This document shows, piece by piece, positions 9,607 through 19,704 of a DNA stretch of 46,726 bases. The translations under genes were made by a program, and so were the position numbers. Position 1 is the first letter of the stretch. Each line of letters begins with the position of its first letter. Source of the DNA: Chara braunii (lineage: Eukaryota > Streptophyta > Charophyceae > Charales > Characeae); assembly GCA_003427395.1 (NCBI GenBank), contig BFEA01000233.1:2092366-2139091 (forward strand), in the 5' to 3' direction. The notes beneath the pieces were generated by a model that worked only from the letters and a program-made list of their open reading frames with translations, was not told where the DNA came from and did not search any database.

Positions 9607-12600
9607 CTATCTGCAATCTTTTCGGGCTCTTACATGAGTATTAATGTTGCCTCCCGCCCCTGGAGGAAAATGATCTGCAATAAATTTGAAGAGATGTGGA
9701 TTAACGTTTGATATTCCAATTCCATTTCTTGTGGTGTCCGGGAGGGAGATGAGAGAAGGTTTTATACCTTGGATAGTGATTTCCCCATACAGGGAGTCTT
9801 TGGCTTCCGAAAGCCCCGCTTCCCAACGCCCTTCCTTATATCTAACTGGAAGTTTGATGGTCCCAGGTTTAGAAAGATGAGACGACGTTGCACCCCCTTG
9901 CAGTCTCAACCTCAACTTCTGTCGTTTGCTCATAGAGTCTCGCGAGTTAAGGAGTGAATAGGGAAGAGGATTGGCACCAATTAGCGTAGGTTGTTCCTTC
10001 CTTGGCGACTAAGGGATATCTTCAGTGAGCTCTATCTCCTCATTTTGGCTCTTTGTTTCTACCATGCTTTGATGTGTTCCTATGTCTTGCTCTTCCAACC
10101 CTTTGTCTGGGTTGTCTGTCTCTCACTCGATCAGAGAGGATTTTGGTTTTGGTCTTATTCCCTCTTCTGATTCTTCATTTATTTGGAGAAATTTCCTCTC
10201 CCCTGTAATCGGGGAGATAACTTCTACCACCCTCACCTCTTTTTCTTTACCTTTCCCGTGTCTGTTCTTTGGTTTGGGCGAGCTCTGTCCATGAACCATA
10301 GGGGTGACTGAGTCCTGATGCTGTGCCAGCGGGCTATCTGCTCCCTGCTCTCTCTGTCCTTGGACCAGAGGAGTGACTGAGAATTGATCCTGTACCAGCG
10401 GGTCATCTGCAACCTGCTCAAGGGATTTTAATGAGCTAGGATCTGCTGCCATATGAGCTTGTGAAAAAGTTGAAATTTTTCACTCCTACAGTTGGTAAGG
10501 GACGATGACCATGGTATTATTATAATCAAGTAGGGGAGTGGTCTCGGTAACCATGACTGCTTGTGAAGGAACAAAGGTAATGTCGTCCTGTTGTTCAAAA
10601 GGAGTAATGGCCATGTCATGATTCAGGCCCACAGTGGCCCGAGGGACCGCGGGGACTGCAGCAAGCACTGAGACATCACGAGAATCCCGTAGTAATCGAA
10701 TCTCTTGTGATTCTTTCTGACTGAGACATATATTATCCGGGTGTAATGAATGGCTGGATTTTTCCTCGTTTTGGTGTGGAATTCAGCGAGCAGTGGGTTC
10801 TGACTTCCTTTGTGAGCCTTTTTTTTTGGCCTTCTTTGCCCTTTAGTCATGATGCTCTGCTTTCCAGTTTTGAGTGTGAGAGGGAGTCGTCGCAGTATAT
10901 TTGTGTAGTTACAATTTTTTTTCGAAGTATTCCTTCCCTCTCCATTCTTGATTTTGTGCAGCTGTTGTTTATCCTTTGAGGATCTTTTTCTTTTGGCCAG
11001 CTCTTTGATCCTTCTAAGCCCTTTGGTTCTCTGCATGTATGGTGCCTGCATGTTATATTGATGGACAAAAGGGTCTGTTGGGCTTTGAACTACAGTCGAG
11101 GTAAGTTGTGCCATCAACCTCTGGGTGACAATGTGCAGCAGTCTATTGCACATGTCATTCCATTCCACACCCAGGGTGAGACCATATTGGAGTGCAGTTT
11201 TGAGATTGTCACTACCGCACAACAATTGAGAGAGGTTTTCCTCAATTACACTCCACTCCAAATCTGATATAGCGTTATACTTAAATTTGAGGTTTGTTGT
11301 GACCCACATCGACATTTTTCGTAAACAAGTCTGCAGATCTCCCAACGAGTCCGAAGAATCAGTTTTCATTCCCATTACCTTAAAGGGGGAGGCAGTTACT
11401 GGTGCTGCTTTCACCTCCATCAGATCGTCTTCAAATATGTCTTTGAGAGTGTCCAATTCCATGACGTCTGTTTGTATCAGGAGAGAGTCAGCCGGCATGG
11501 AATGAGGCTGTTGAATGACCTGATGATCCTGTTGGATGATCTGGGCTACTTGTTGAGAGGGCAAATCCCAGGGGCCTTGTTGATCATGTTTTTCCAGATG
11601 GTGGGCCTGATTTCCCAGATTGGATATTCCTGCTGATTTATTATTATTATTTTTCTTTACTTTTTTTAATTCCAGATTGGGCTGCTGGTTCTTCTTGGGT
11701 AAGTATGCGTTAGGGGAGGGACTAGGTCCCTTATAAGGGGCTTTGTGAGACTCAGAGACCTCTCCCATCTGACCTTTATTTTGCTTAATATTGGATGACA
11801 CACTGGGTTTCAATAGGTGACTCATCTGATTTTACTCTGAGTGCGAATCACACGAGTCACTTGTCTGTTGTGTGAGACCTTCGAGATTCACTGTTTTACC
11901 TGAAGTACCCTGTTGATTTTGAGTTTGTGAATTCTGGTTATTTTTGCTGACGTGATCCTTTTGTTTATTGTGGTGAGTTTGCTGTGTGTATTGCTGGTTA
12001 TGCTGCGGGGGGATCTAATCCAACGGCGGGCGTTGGGTCTTGCGTTGATCGCCTCTTCCTTCCCAATACCCTTGAGGCTCACTTCGTCGCTATAGCCCCA
12101 ACCTTCATATCCCGGAGCTATCGGGATCCAACGATGCGGGCGATGGGGATCTCTCTTGAGTTTCTGTTCCAGAGGAATGACATGTTGAGGGTTTGCAAAC
12201 TCAGAGCTCTGGTGGCCATATGCTTTGCATTTGAAACACTAGGGTCTGAATTTTTGCGTTGTGTGTATCTGGTAGATCCTTCCCCTCAATTTGTAAGGAA
12301 TGATATCATCCCGTGAAAATGGTTGGTTCTTTTGTAGGTTAACGGCCTAGTCATCCCTCTTTGCGACATGGGAAGGGAGGGGATCAATGAAATCTACCAC
12401 CTTGAATTGTTGCCCGAAATCATGAATGAAAGTTGTCTGCACCTCAATGAGAATGTGCCTAAGTTCCACCCAATAGTGATCTCTGATGAGTTGTTCCCTC
12501 CTCTATTCCAGTCTGATCTTTTTCGGCAGCCAAGGGTAGATCCTAACCTAAGAATCCCCCCATGTCAGTTTCTTCGAGCCATCCATCGTTTTCTTGTCAT

Positions 12601-13455
12601 TTTCAAACAGACACAGAACTGTGTTGACTGTGGTTGACACTGGTTGGATGAAGAAGAATTCAGAAACAGAGTTTGTACTCCCTTTCATCGTTTCAAGTCT
12701 CTTACATATCCATTTGATTTTGTTGTTTGTTGATCTATAAGCGCCATCATTGAAGAAAATCCAATTACTCGCATGTTTAGTATACACTGCATCTCGCTGC
12801 ACCAGCTTGTCTGTAGGATAGGATTTCATCAGTGTTTTCCTACCCCCTTGATCAATTACTTTTTGTTTGACGGAAGCAGAAACAGAGTCAAGAAATAAGC
12901 TCTGGCAGAAGCGAGATTCCTGAGGGGGATCTTTAGCTCTTCCGCTGGATCACCTTGGGGGTCCACTGCGGGTCGTGGCACATTCAAAGTTTTCTCTTGA
13001 AGTGTCCGTCTCACTCTTTGTGCCCATGACGGTGCTGGTGATTTATTTCCCTTAGCTGAGGTACGAGTTTGGGCCTGGGATTGGGAGTTGGATTGATTCT
13101 GGGCCGAGAGGCTATGTTCCCACCTTCGTTCTTCTTCTGTTAGGATTTCTTCGCCTTCGTGTATGATGCAATCTTCCTCGTCATTCTCTTTTTCTGTTCT
13201 TGTCTGTGGGGGATGTTGTGGGGGAATAATTCCTTGTTTCGCCTGTTCCATTGTCTGATTGGCCTGTTCCATTGTCGTGATGTGCTGCGTTTGTTGATTG
13301 GATTCAGTTTGTGCTTGGGCAGAGTGATCGTGTCGCTGAGAGGGTGTTAGCTGCGAAACCTATCGAGTTTGGGTTGATGGAGATGACTTTGATGTGAGAT
13401 GGGTCTGATTTAAAATAGTTGTGGTTTGAGACTTGCCGCATTTCTCAGTCTCCAT
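9607..13455 (-). pseudogene. LINE ORF1 region (nucleic-acid-binding protein), disrupted
   Basis: I place the start at ATG 13455, whose frame runs to about 12856 with one in-frame TAG (near 13364) through a Gln/Thr/Ser-rich and then acidic stretch (EEILTEEERRWEHS). A frame change leads to 12548-12829, which resembles the folded domain preceding the knuckle in plant LINE ORF1 proteins (DUF4283-like, tentative). A CCHC-type knuckle, CFKCKAYGHQSSEF, lies at 12197-12238 with the last Cys replaced by Phe. The longest intact piece is 10623-11825 (~400 codons, Lys/Gln-rich, no domain recognised). Further pieces at 10123-10452 and 9607-9933 may be the C-terminal tail. Assignment rests on position and the knuckle. 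Confidence 0.5.
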
Positions 13456-13646
13456 ACATTTCCCCCCTGGGGCACTGGCAAGGAGAAACTCTGATCTGAT
13501 GGCATCGCAACACTAGGTCTGGCATATGACCTTCCACCTACCTGTCTAAAAAATGTCTCCTGTTTTATCTCTTTCTAGACATTCATTGCTTCCCTGTTCG
13601 TAGATTAGCCTCTTCGCTATTGCACTCGTCACTGATGATGCGTAGT

Positions 13647-13961
13647 TCCTTCTGATGACCACTCTTGTGAGTTTAATTCAAGGATTTAGATGAGATGACT
13701 ATCATCGACTATCAATGACCAACAACATTAGGATGAATGTAGACAACATCCACCTGGTCAATAATATATTTTTCCTTCAGATGACCACTCTTGTAGGTAT
13801 AATTTGAGAAATTAGAGGAGATGACTAACATCGACTAGTAATGACCAATAACATGAGGATGAATGTGGAGAACATCCGCCTAGTCGGTAATGCTTACTCC
13901 TTCTGATGACCACTGGGAGGAGATGACCAGCATCGACTAGCAATGACCAATAACATGAGGA
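13647..13961 (+). repeat. ~126 bp tandem repeat, 2.5 copies
   Basis: Units start at 13647, 13773 and 13898 with tccttc-gatgaccact and share gagatgact--catcgact and aatgacca-taacat-aggatga. The third unit has lost ~40 bp internally. The array lies just upstream of the LINE ORF1 start in transcription direction, so it could be 5' UTR tandem repeats of that element, though this is not shown. Confidence 0.7.
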
Positions 13962-14694
13962 CGTAAGCTACCGTTTTTCTATATAAAGTACGACTTAAAA
14001 TAGACTGAGGCTACATGATGTCGAAAAGATCGTCGTCGCGCCGCACCCTTCCAAGCCATGTTGAAATAAGCTTTGTTGACCAACTTCGAAATACATTTGA
14101 GATAGTTAAACTCCACTATTAAATTTCGTAGAGACGACTTCCACTCGAACACACACTTCGTCCTTTCAAAAAGGCTTTCTCCGCCTGTCTCCTTCAGAGA
14201 TAGGAATGAGTTCCACTTTGACGGTCGAGTACAGCGACTACGGTCACTGTGAACTTAGACAATATCTGCGGAATTCACGACCTGCAGCATTGGAAACGAC
14301 GATTTCAAACCCCACTGCCACGAATCAACTTACTCTTCACGTTAGCCTGTGACGTGGCGTAAATTAGCGCCCTCTCTTGGTCGCGCGTGCGTTAAGCGCC
14401 TCTCCCCGCGAGCCGCCCTCGGGGGCCGTCTCAGTTGTTTCTCGGCGAAGATCGTTGTATTCCTCCTTCTGCCATCTACTCTTCTAAGTACTCTCCTGTT
14501 CAGAATTCCCTAGTGATTTGACCTGAAAAAGGGATGCACATGTAGAGGTGCATATCTCATCTATTGTTGGTATGCATGTAATCTTGCGAAACTCAATAAA
14601 CATTCTTCCGCCTTCCACCCCTACTTCAACGGCACACATTAGAAAAGCATTGACAAACAGGCTTAGCATAGGATACTGGTGAATTGTCAGTTCC
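13962..14694. other. No gene seen
   Basis: Moderately GC-rich sequence (14,340-14,450 is the richest part) with a TATATAAAG at ~13,981. No domain, RNA gene or clear repeat recognised. Confidence 0.4.
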
Positions 14695-14728
14695 TCGGGG
14701 ATGTAGGTTCCTCGTGAACCAGACCGCT
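14695..14728 (+). repeat. 34 bp sequence shared with 30,288 (possible element terminus)
   Basis: The 34 bp starting TCGGGGATGTAGG and containing GGTTCCTCGTGAACC recur at 30,288-30,321 with one mismatch. Similarity then fades over the next ~20 bp, while the sequence before it is unrelated. This is the pattern expected for the edge of two copies of one mobile-element family. GGTTC/GAACC forms a small inverted repeat. Confidence 0.55.
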
Positions 14729-14804
14729 GATCTCAGATGCAAATAAGTGTGACTGGATACTGGTTGACCCTGTCCAAATACTGATCTCAAGCATCTTAGA
14801 TGAT

Positions 14805-14925
14805 CTTAGATGGCTGAGTGTTGGTTGAATGTTGACTGAATACGGAATGAATGTTGATTGAGTGTTGATTGAGTACCCGTTGATTGTTGCTTTAATGTTG
14901 CTTGAGTACTGATTGAATGCTCTCT
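14805..14925 (+). repeat. Degenerate short tandem repeat (GTTGATTGAGT-like)
   Basis: Repeated variants of gaatgttgattgagt at 10-14 bp spacing. Too degenerate for an exact unit length. Confidence 0.45.
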
Positions 14926-16756
14926 TTCACATCTGGCCCCCGAGAGTTTTCCCGCTTAGTAAGTCCACCCTGCTATTTCCTGCACGTTGTTTATGAGACG
15001 TCCCCCCATTTCATTCTCACTGTTGGCTATTGGCGGCCTCTCTCGAGCAACCAACAGTCTCAATGGAGGAACGTGTGCTATGCAACCACTTGTTTGATCC
15101 GTAGAAATAGAAGGTGTATGCAATGTGTTTTTGACCCCTTAGTAATTTCAGTGCACTTACTCTCATTAGTTCTAGGCTGTGTTGAATGTCCTTGATTGCT
15201 TTTTCTTCCCGGCCGTCCTTTCTGTCCCAATAGAGAGCGTAGGTGATTTCCACATTGTCTTTACTTCCCATGATTCCTACTTCCAGCTCCAGGCCCCGGT
15301 TGATAAATAGACTGGACTTGTCGTTGGCCGGTGTGGGGTCACAAGCTTAGAGCGGAAGGTTGCTCTCGAACACAGAGTTGTCAGTGTAAATTAATACATC
15401 ATGTTTCACCTCTGTTCAATTATCAGTACTAGATTCACCCTGTGAGCGTTAGCTGACCGAAAACGACTAGGCTCAGTGATCAAAGTTAGCTGATTTGTAC
15501 TCATGCAGAAGGCAGTTGTTGCAAGTTTTCTGTTTTTGTCACATGCTAGACAAATTGAGTGATGTGGTCACACTGCCTGCTTTTACACCTTAAATATTTT
15601 TTTTTTAATTAAGTATACCATGCACATTATTAGTATCGGGACCACTCGTCCCCTGCTATATTACAAGCAACGAGATGTGGCTTGCCCCAGTTCTACTAAT
15701 CTGATCACAGTTTCGTCGTTAATCAGTTAAAAAAAAAGGGTCATGGAGGGTCCACTGTCAGAGAGTACATCGAGCGTCCTCATAGACGGAGGTCCTGAGG
15801 GACCCTCGGTTTCACCTCCAAATACTAACTCCAGATCTGGCAGCAACCTGCCACTAAGTAGGAATGAACAGACCGCAGCCAAGACTCAACAAGATCAGTC
15901 GACGGGTCCTCTCTCAGCTAGGGCCCATTACTAAAATTCCCTGCTGACCATTCGTTACCGCAGCCCTCTACAGGGTAGATTACGATTGACTCTGGCTTAG
16001 CGGGTGCCTGTTACTCTGAGTGATAACCCCTCACACTGGTTGTTAGGCAGGTACGTTGTCGCTGGAGATATATGCCTTGTTCACTGATTGTAGCTGGCAA
16101 TAAACCGTATTTTGGTGCCAATATACGAAGCACCATGTCTACCCCGTGCATAAGTTCGATCACTGTTCTGATGAGCTGCAAAACTGCTCAGGTGTTGAGC
16201 AAGACTGCAACTTATATAATTGTTTATGCATGACCCATGTTGTCCACCTTGGGCTGTTTAGCCTTAGTTCACACCAACATCACTAGAACGGGTTTTCACG
16301 AGGACCTGGTGAATAGCATCAGCCTCTGCACCCTGCTATTAAAGCCAGAGTACCTTTCCCTCAGTACGAGGACCCTGATCACTGACATCCTAGTGGTATC
16401 TCCCTTATTTGAAGGCAGAGGCCCAGGGTCCATAAATTTGCCCCGCTTATCATGTGTTCCTTCTTATTCAAGTGCTCAATTTTGCTTATCGGATGCAATT
16501 AAGCCTAAACCTGAGCTAAAAAAAAAACGACTATGAACTTCAAATGTGACCTGAACCAGATTAATAAGTCTGAGCACGAGATAAGTCTGTACTCAGTACT
16601 GTGAATATGAGTGCGGACTCAGGTCCAGCTCAAAGAGAGACATTTTCCAATGACTTACATTGATCCTATTCGAGTGTTCAGTCAAGACGAAACGTACTAT
16701 CTTATATAATTTCACCTACTGCACACGCTCTCCCAACAATATGGTAACCAAACAGG
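14926..16756. other. No gene seen
   Basis: 1.8 kb without recognisable coding, RNA or tandem-repeat features. Short open frames on both strands (15,743-15,934 +, 16,237-16,536 +) show no domain or convincing splice context. Confidence 0.4.
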
Positions 16757-16866
16757 GTTTTCTCACAGGAAAATCATGGTTTGCTCATAGGCAAATCATG
16801 GTTTGCTCATAGGCAAATCATGGTTTGCTCACAGCCAAATCATGGCTTACTCACAGCCAAATCATA
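16757..16866 (+). repeat. 22 bp tandem repeat, 5 copies
   Basis: Five consecutive 22-bp units of gtttgctcataggcaaatca-tg (starts 16757, 16779, 16801, 16823, 16845). Units 2 and 3 are identical; the outer ones are diverged. Confidence 0.9.
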
Positions 16867-19173
16867 ATTGATCTCGCTTCAGGTTTAATTGAGGAATGGT
16901 ACAACAAAAATTAAACCCTTTTTAATCTCTACCTTTTTCCCTTTCCCTACAGAGAGATGCATCAAAAACGATTATTTTTGACCTGGTTCAAGTAAAAAAA
17001 AGATTTGTTAGTCCTCGTCAAGTAGTAGCTTCGCAAGGAGATATGTGATTCTCCTCAAAGCTATTTCTCCTTTCCCCATCCATGCATAGTCAATAGGGAA
17101 AGACCGAGTAGGCCTAGGTTCTAGGACCACATCCCCTGATTTTCCTTGAGTGAAAGCGGTATAGCCTGCTAAGTAGAAGGTACAAACTTAACAGTAATTA
17201 TCTTGCTCACGCCTGTCATCAAGCCAATCGATCCCCAATTAATATGTCCTCGCATTTCCACGTCATATGTAATATAATTCTGATATGGGCAATATAGAAT
17301 TCACTTGTCGCATGATTGACCCATTCATGATCACATTGCCTGACAGATCTTACAGCATGGCAGTCAAAACGGGAAAGATAACGAACATGGAGTGGACAAG
17401 TAGCCAGATACCTTATCTGTTATTCAACTTCTCTTCCTCCTCAGTAGGCGCAGTTTACCCGTCATCCCCAACTACCAAGTACCTCAGACTCACTCAAGTA
17501 ACATAAAGGTTCATGTTCAGGCGAGCTTAACAACCATACAGAGTGATCACAAGGAGAGAGCATTGGCTCGATCGTTGATAAATGGTGAACCCAATGTAAA
17601 AAAAAAACTCAATGATAAATTTTCCGATCGCCTTTTCCCACGCAGACAACAGTCCATGCGTTTCGGTTCTCAACAATTTACTCAGGATGACACATGACTT
17701 CCCTTCACGTAGGTCATCACCGTCCCCACTCCTTTGTTGTTGACTAATGCATCGTCCAGAATACTCATATTGGCGCGTTCGCAAGTGATCTCTTATCCCG
17801 AAGAGTGAGAGTGAGCGCTGACCTTGGTCAGTAAATGGCGGTTTTCCTTGCGGTGGTCAGGCCCTTATTCAACCTTCACTTCTGCCTATTTTTATTTAAG
17901 AATGTCGACTAACATCTCCCCCGCTCTTGTTAAAGATCCGTTCTACTATCACCTATTGCCTGTAGTCACCACATGTCTCATTACTCCCTCATCTCTTAAC
18001 TTAAACACTAATCTCAGTTATCCAATAGGATCATTTTAGTCTTGCATTGAGCCAATGATTCTGGAGCAAGCGAGAGGGCGAGGTAAGGTAATTTTCGCGA
18101 TAACAGAGGCGAGACAATTGGGAAAGAGGGGTGCAGCGTCAGCCACTAGCTCACACGAGGACTCCCTAGAGGTCAGACTCTACCGGGCCGACTCCCCAGT
18201 TCAAGAAATGCATCAGTTATTCCCGCCTCAATCTGGAAAACCTCACAAGGCAGCCAGGCTACAGAGTGTTGCCGATGTCCAATGCCGAGCGCCGAACCTC
18301 GTTGACAAGCGGGGTTCGAATACCGCCTCAAGATTACATATGGTCAATTCACTACTCTTCTTACTCTCTTAACCAACTCTTCAACCACTCACCCAGTCTC
18401 CTCACGACTTGACCAGGATAAAGTCAACAGGTAGGGGCACACGGCGTTAATTGAAGGGCGCGTCCGCTCCTTGTCGTTTCCGCAGTCGAACTAATATCTC
18501 ACGATCATAGCCTTTTTCGCAAACTTCACCGACTCTACTGGCAGCTCCGTAGACGGGCCAGGGCAGAGTCACCAGCGACTCTTCGTACAAGGACCCTCTC
18601 CCTCCATTATCTAAGATCTCTCTCTCAATCACGCCCACCTTCACTCGTGCCACACAAAAGGTTCACGGTCCTCTCCGTTCGTTCACCCAATTAGGAGGAA
18701 GTCATGATGATGCCCACAATACTTCATGTGCATGAGCGATTCTCTGGTTGCGGCGTGTGTCGGGCAGGTGAGGATCGACCACGCCCTATAAGTAACTTCT
18801 CCTTCCGCAGTGATGCTGGTTCTCCCGAAGGCGACTGACGTCAATCACTATTAGTCCCTCGCACCGTGTTTGTCACGGCTGATCCCTCTCTCTCTCTCTC
18901 TATCTTTGAGTACAACTCTCACCACTTCGTCAGCAATGATGTCAACGAGAGAGACATCCTTAGCCCAAGCTCACCGAACATGCCCGCGCTCTGTACCGTC
19001 TCCCTTCCCCTCTCTTGTTCTTGATCGTGACTCTCACAGGCCTCTCTCTCTCTGATCTATAGCTGCCCTATTGGCATCGTCTGCCTTCGCCGTCTCTTCC
19101 TCTCTCTTTCCCGTAACCGTCCGCGCCGTCCTCTGAGTCCCGCCGTCCCGCTTTGATCTCTTTTCCCCGCAAT
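16867..19173. other. No confident gene
   Basis: Mixed sequence, increasingly GC-rich after 18,400. An open frame on the minus strand (18,447-18,653) and one on plus (18,055-18,372) have protein-like composition but no domain. A GGTTCGAATACC at ~18,313 resembles a Pol III B box but has no tRNA fold around it. CT-rich tracts at 18,885-18,905 and 19,045-19,060. Confidence 0.4.
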
Positions 19174-19704
19174 CTAGCGACTACGGTCTCTTTGTCGTCG
19201 TGACTTGGCCTCTTGGATGCTCTCTACAGGCTCGGACGGCGGGTGGTCCTTCCGCCACTGGTCCGACCCATGCCAAGATTGGGTCCGGACCTCCCGGTAA
19301 CTTTCCTCACTCTCTGCTTCCGTGTTGCGGTCCAGGTGTCGTTGTTCCCTCTCTGCAGAGTCCGCCGAGGTCTCTCCTTCCAAGTACGAGACAATCACCC
19401 TAATTTCATATGTGACCCCGTCTCGCCTACACCTCCTCTCGGCTCTGTCCCTAGCCTCCGTGATCGCCAACTGTGGGCCCTGATCTGCCCTCATTTCTTC
19501 TTCTTTCCCTCCTTCCATGTTTATTTTCAGTCTAGCCTCCTGGTTGCAGCGGTTGTAGTCCAACATAGTCGTCACGACAGGCCCCTCGCCCGACATTCGT
19601 TCCCACCTCCAGAGAAACTGGAGGTACCTCGGCCTGTACCCATATAACCCGCTACTGCGCACCATGGTCGAGCCTTTTCCAAGCAGGCCGTGTGCGGTAC
19701 CAGG
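19174..19704 (-). CDS. Putative terminal exon, Glu/Arg-rich
   Basis: Continuous open frame on the minus strand ending at TAG 19174, in GC-rich sequence unlike the AT-rich flanks. The acceptor CCGACAG|CCT is in phase 0 with the preceding 48-bp exon. Encodes a Trp/Tyr-containing start (YLQFLWRWERMSG) and a long charged tail with many Glu and Arg. An alternative is a 27-bp microexon at 19806-19832 before it, also phase 0. Could be a chance open frame in GC-rich DNA. Confidence 0.3.
   Translation of the reverse strand, partial: PGTAHGLLGKGSTMVRSSGLYGYRPRYLQFLWRWERMSGEGPVVTTMLDYNRCNQEARLKINMEGGKEEEMRADQGPQLAITEARDRAERRCRRDGVTYEIRVIVSYLEGETSADSAEREQRHLDRNTEAESEESYREVRTQSWHGSDQWRKDHPPSEPVESIQEAKSRRQRDRSR

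Larger units (their letters stand above)
5057..13455 (-). mobile_element. Decayed L1-like LINE retrotransposon
   Basis: A non-LTR retrotransposon read on the minus strand. ORF1 has a charged, Gln-rich N-terminus and a CCHC-like knuckle. It is followed by ORF2 with an APE-type endonuclease, reverse transcriptase (FADD active site) and a C-terminal zinc-binding region. This order is that of plant L1-type elements. At ~8.4 kb it is long for the class, mainly in ORF1, so a nested insertion or two merged elements is possible. Internal stops (for example at 9210 and ~9041) and frame changes mark it as inactive. The 3' end is not defined; no clean poly-A tail is visible below 5057. Confidence 0.85.

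Noticed and set aside
18300-18330. B-box-like GGTTCGAATACC suggesting a tRNA gene or SINE
   Set aside because: No A box at suitable distance, no acceptor or anticodon stem, and the T-stem pairs poorly.
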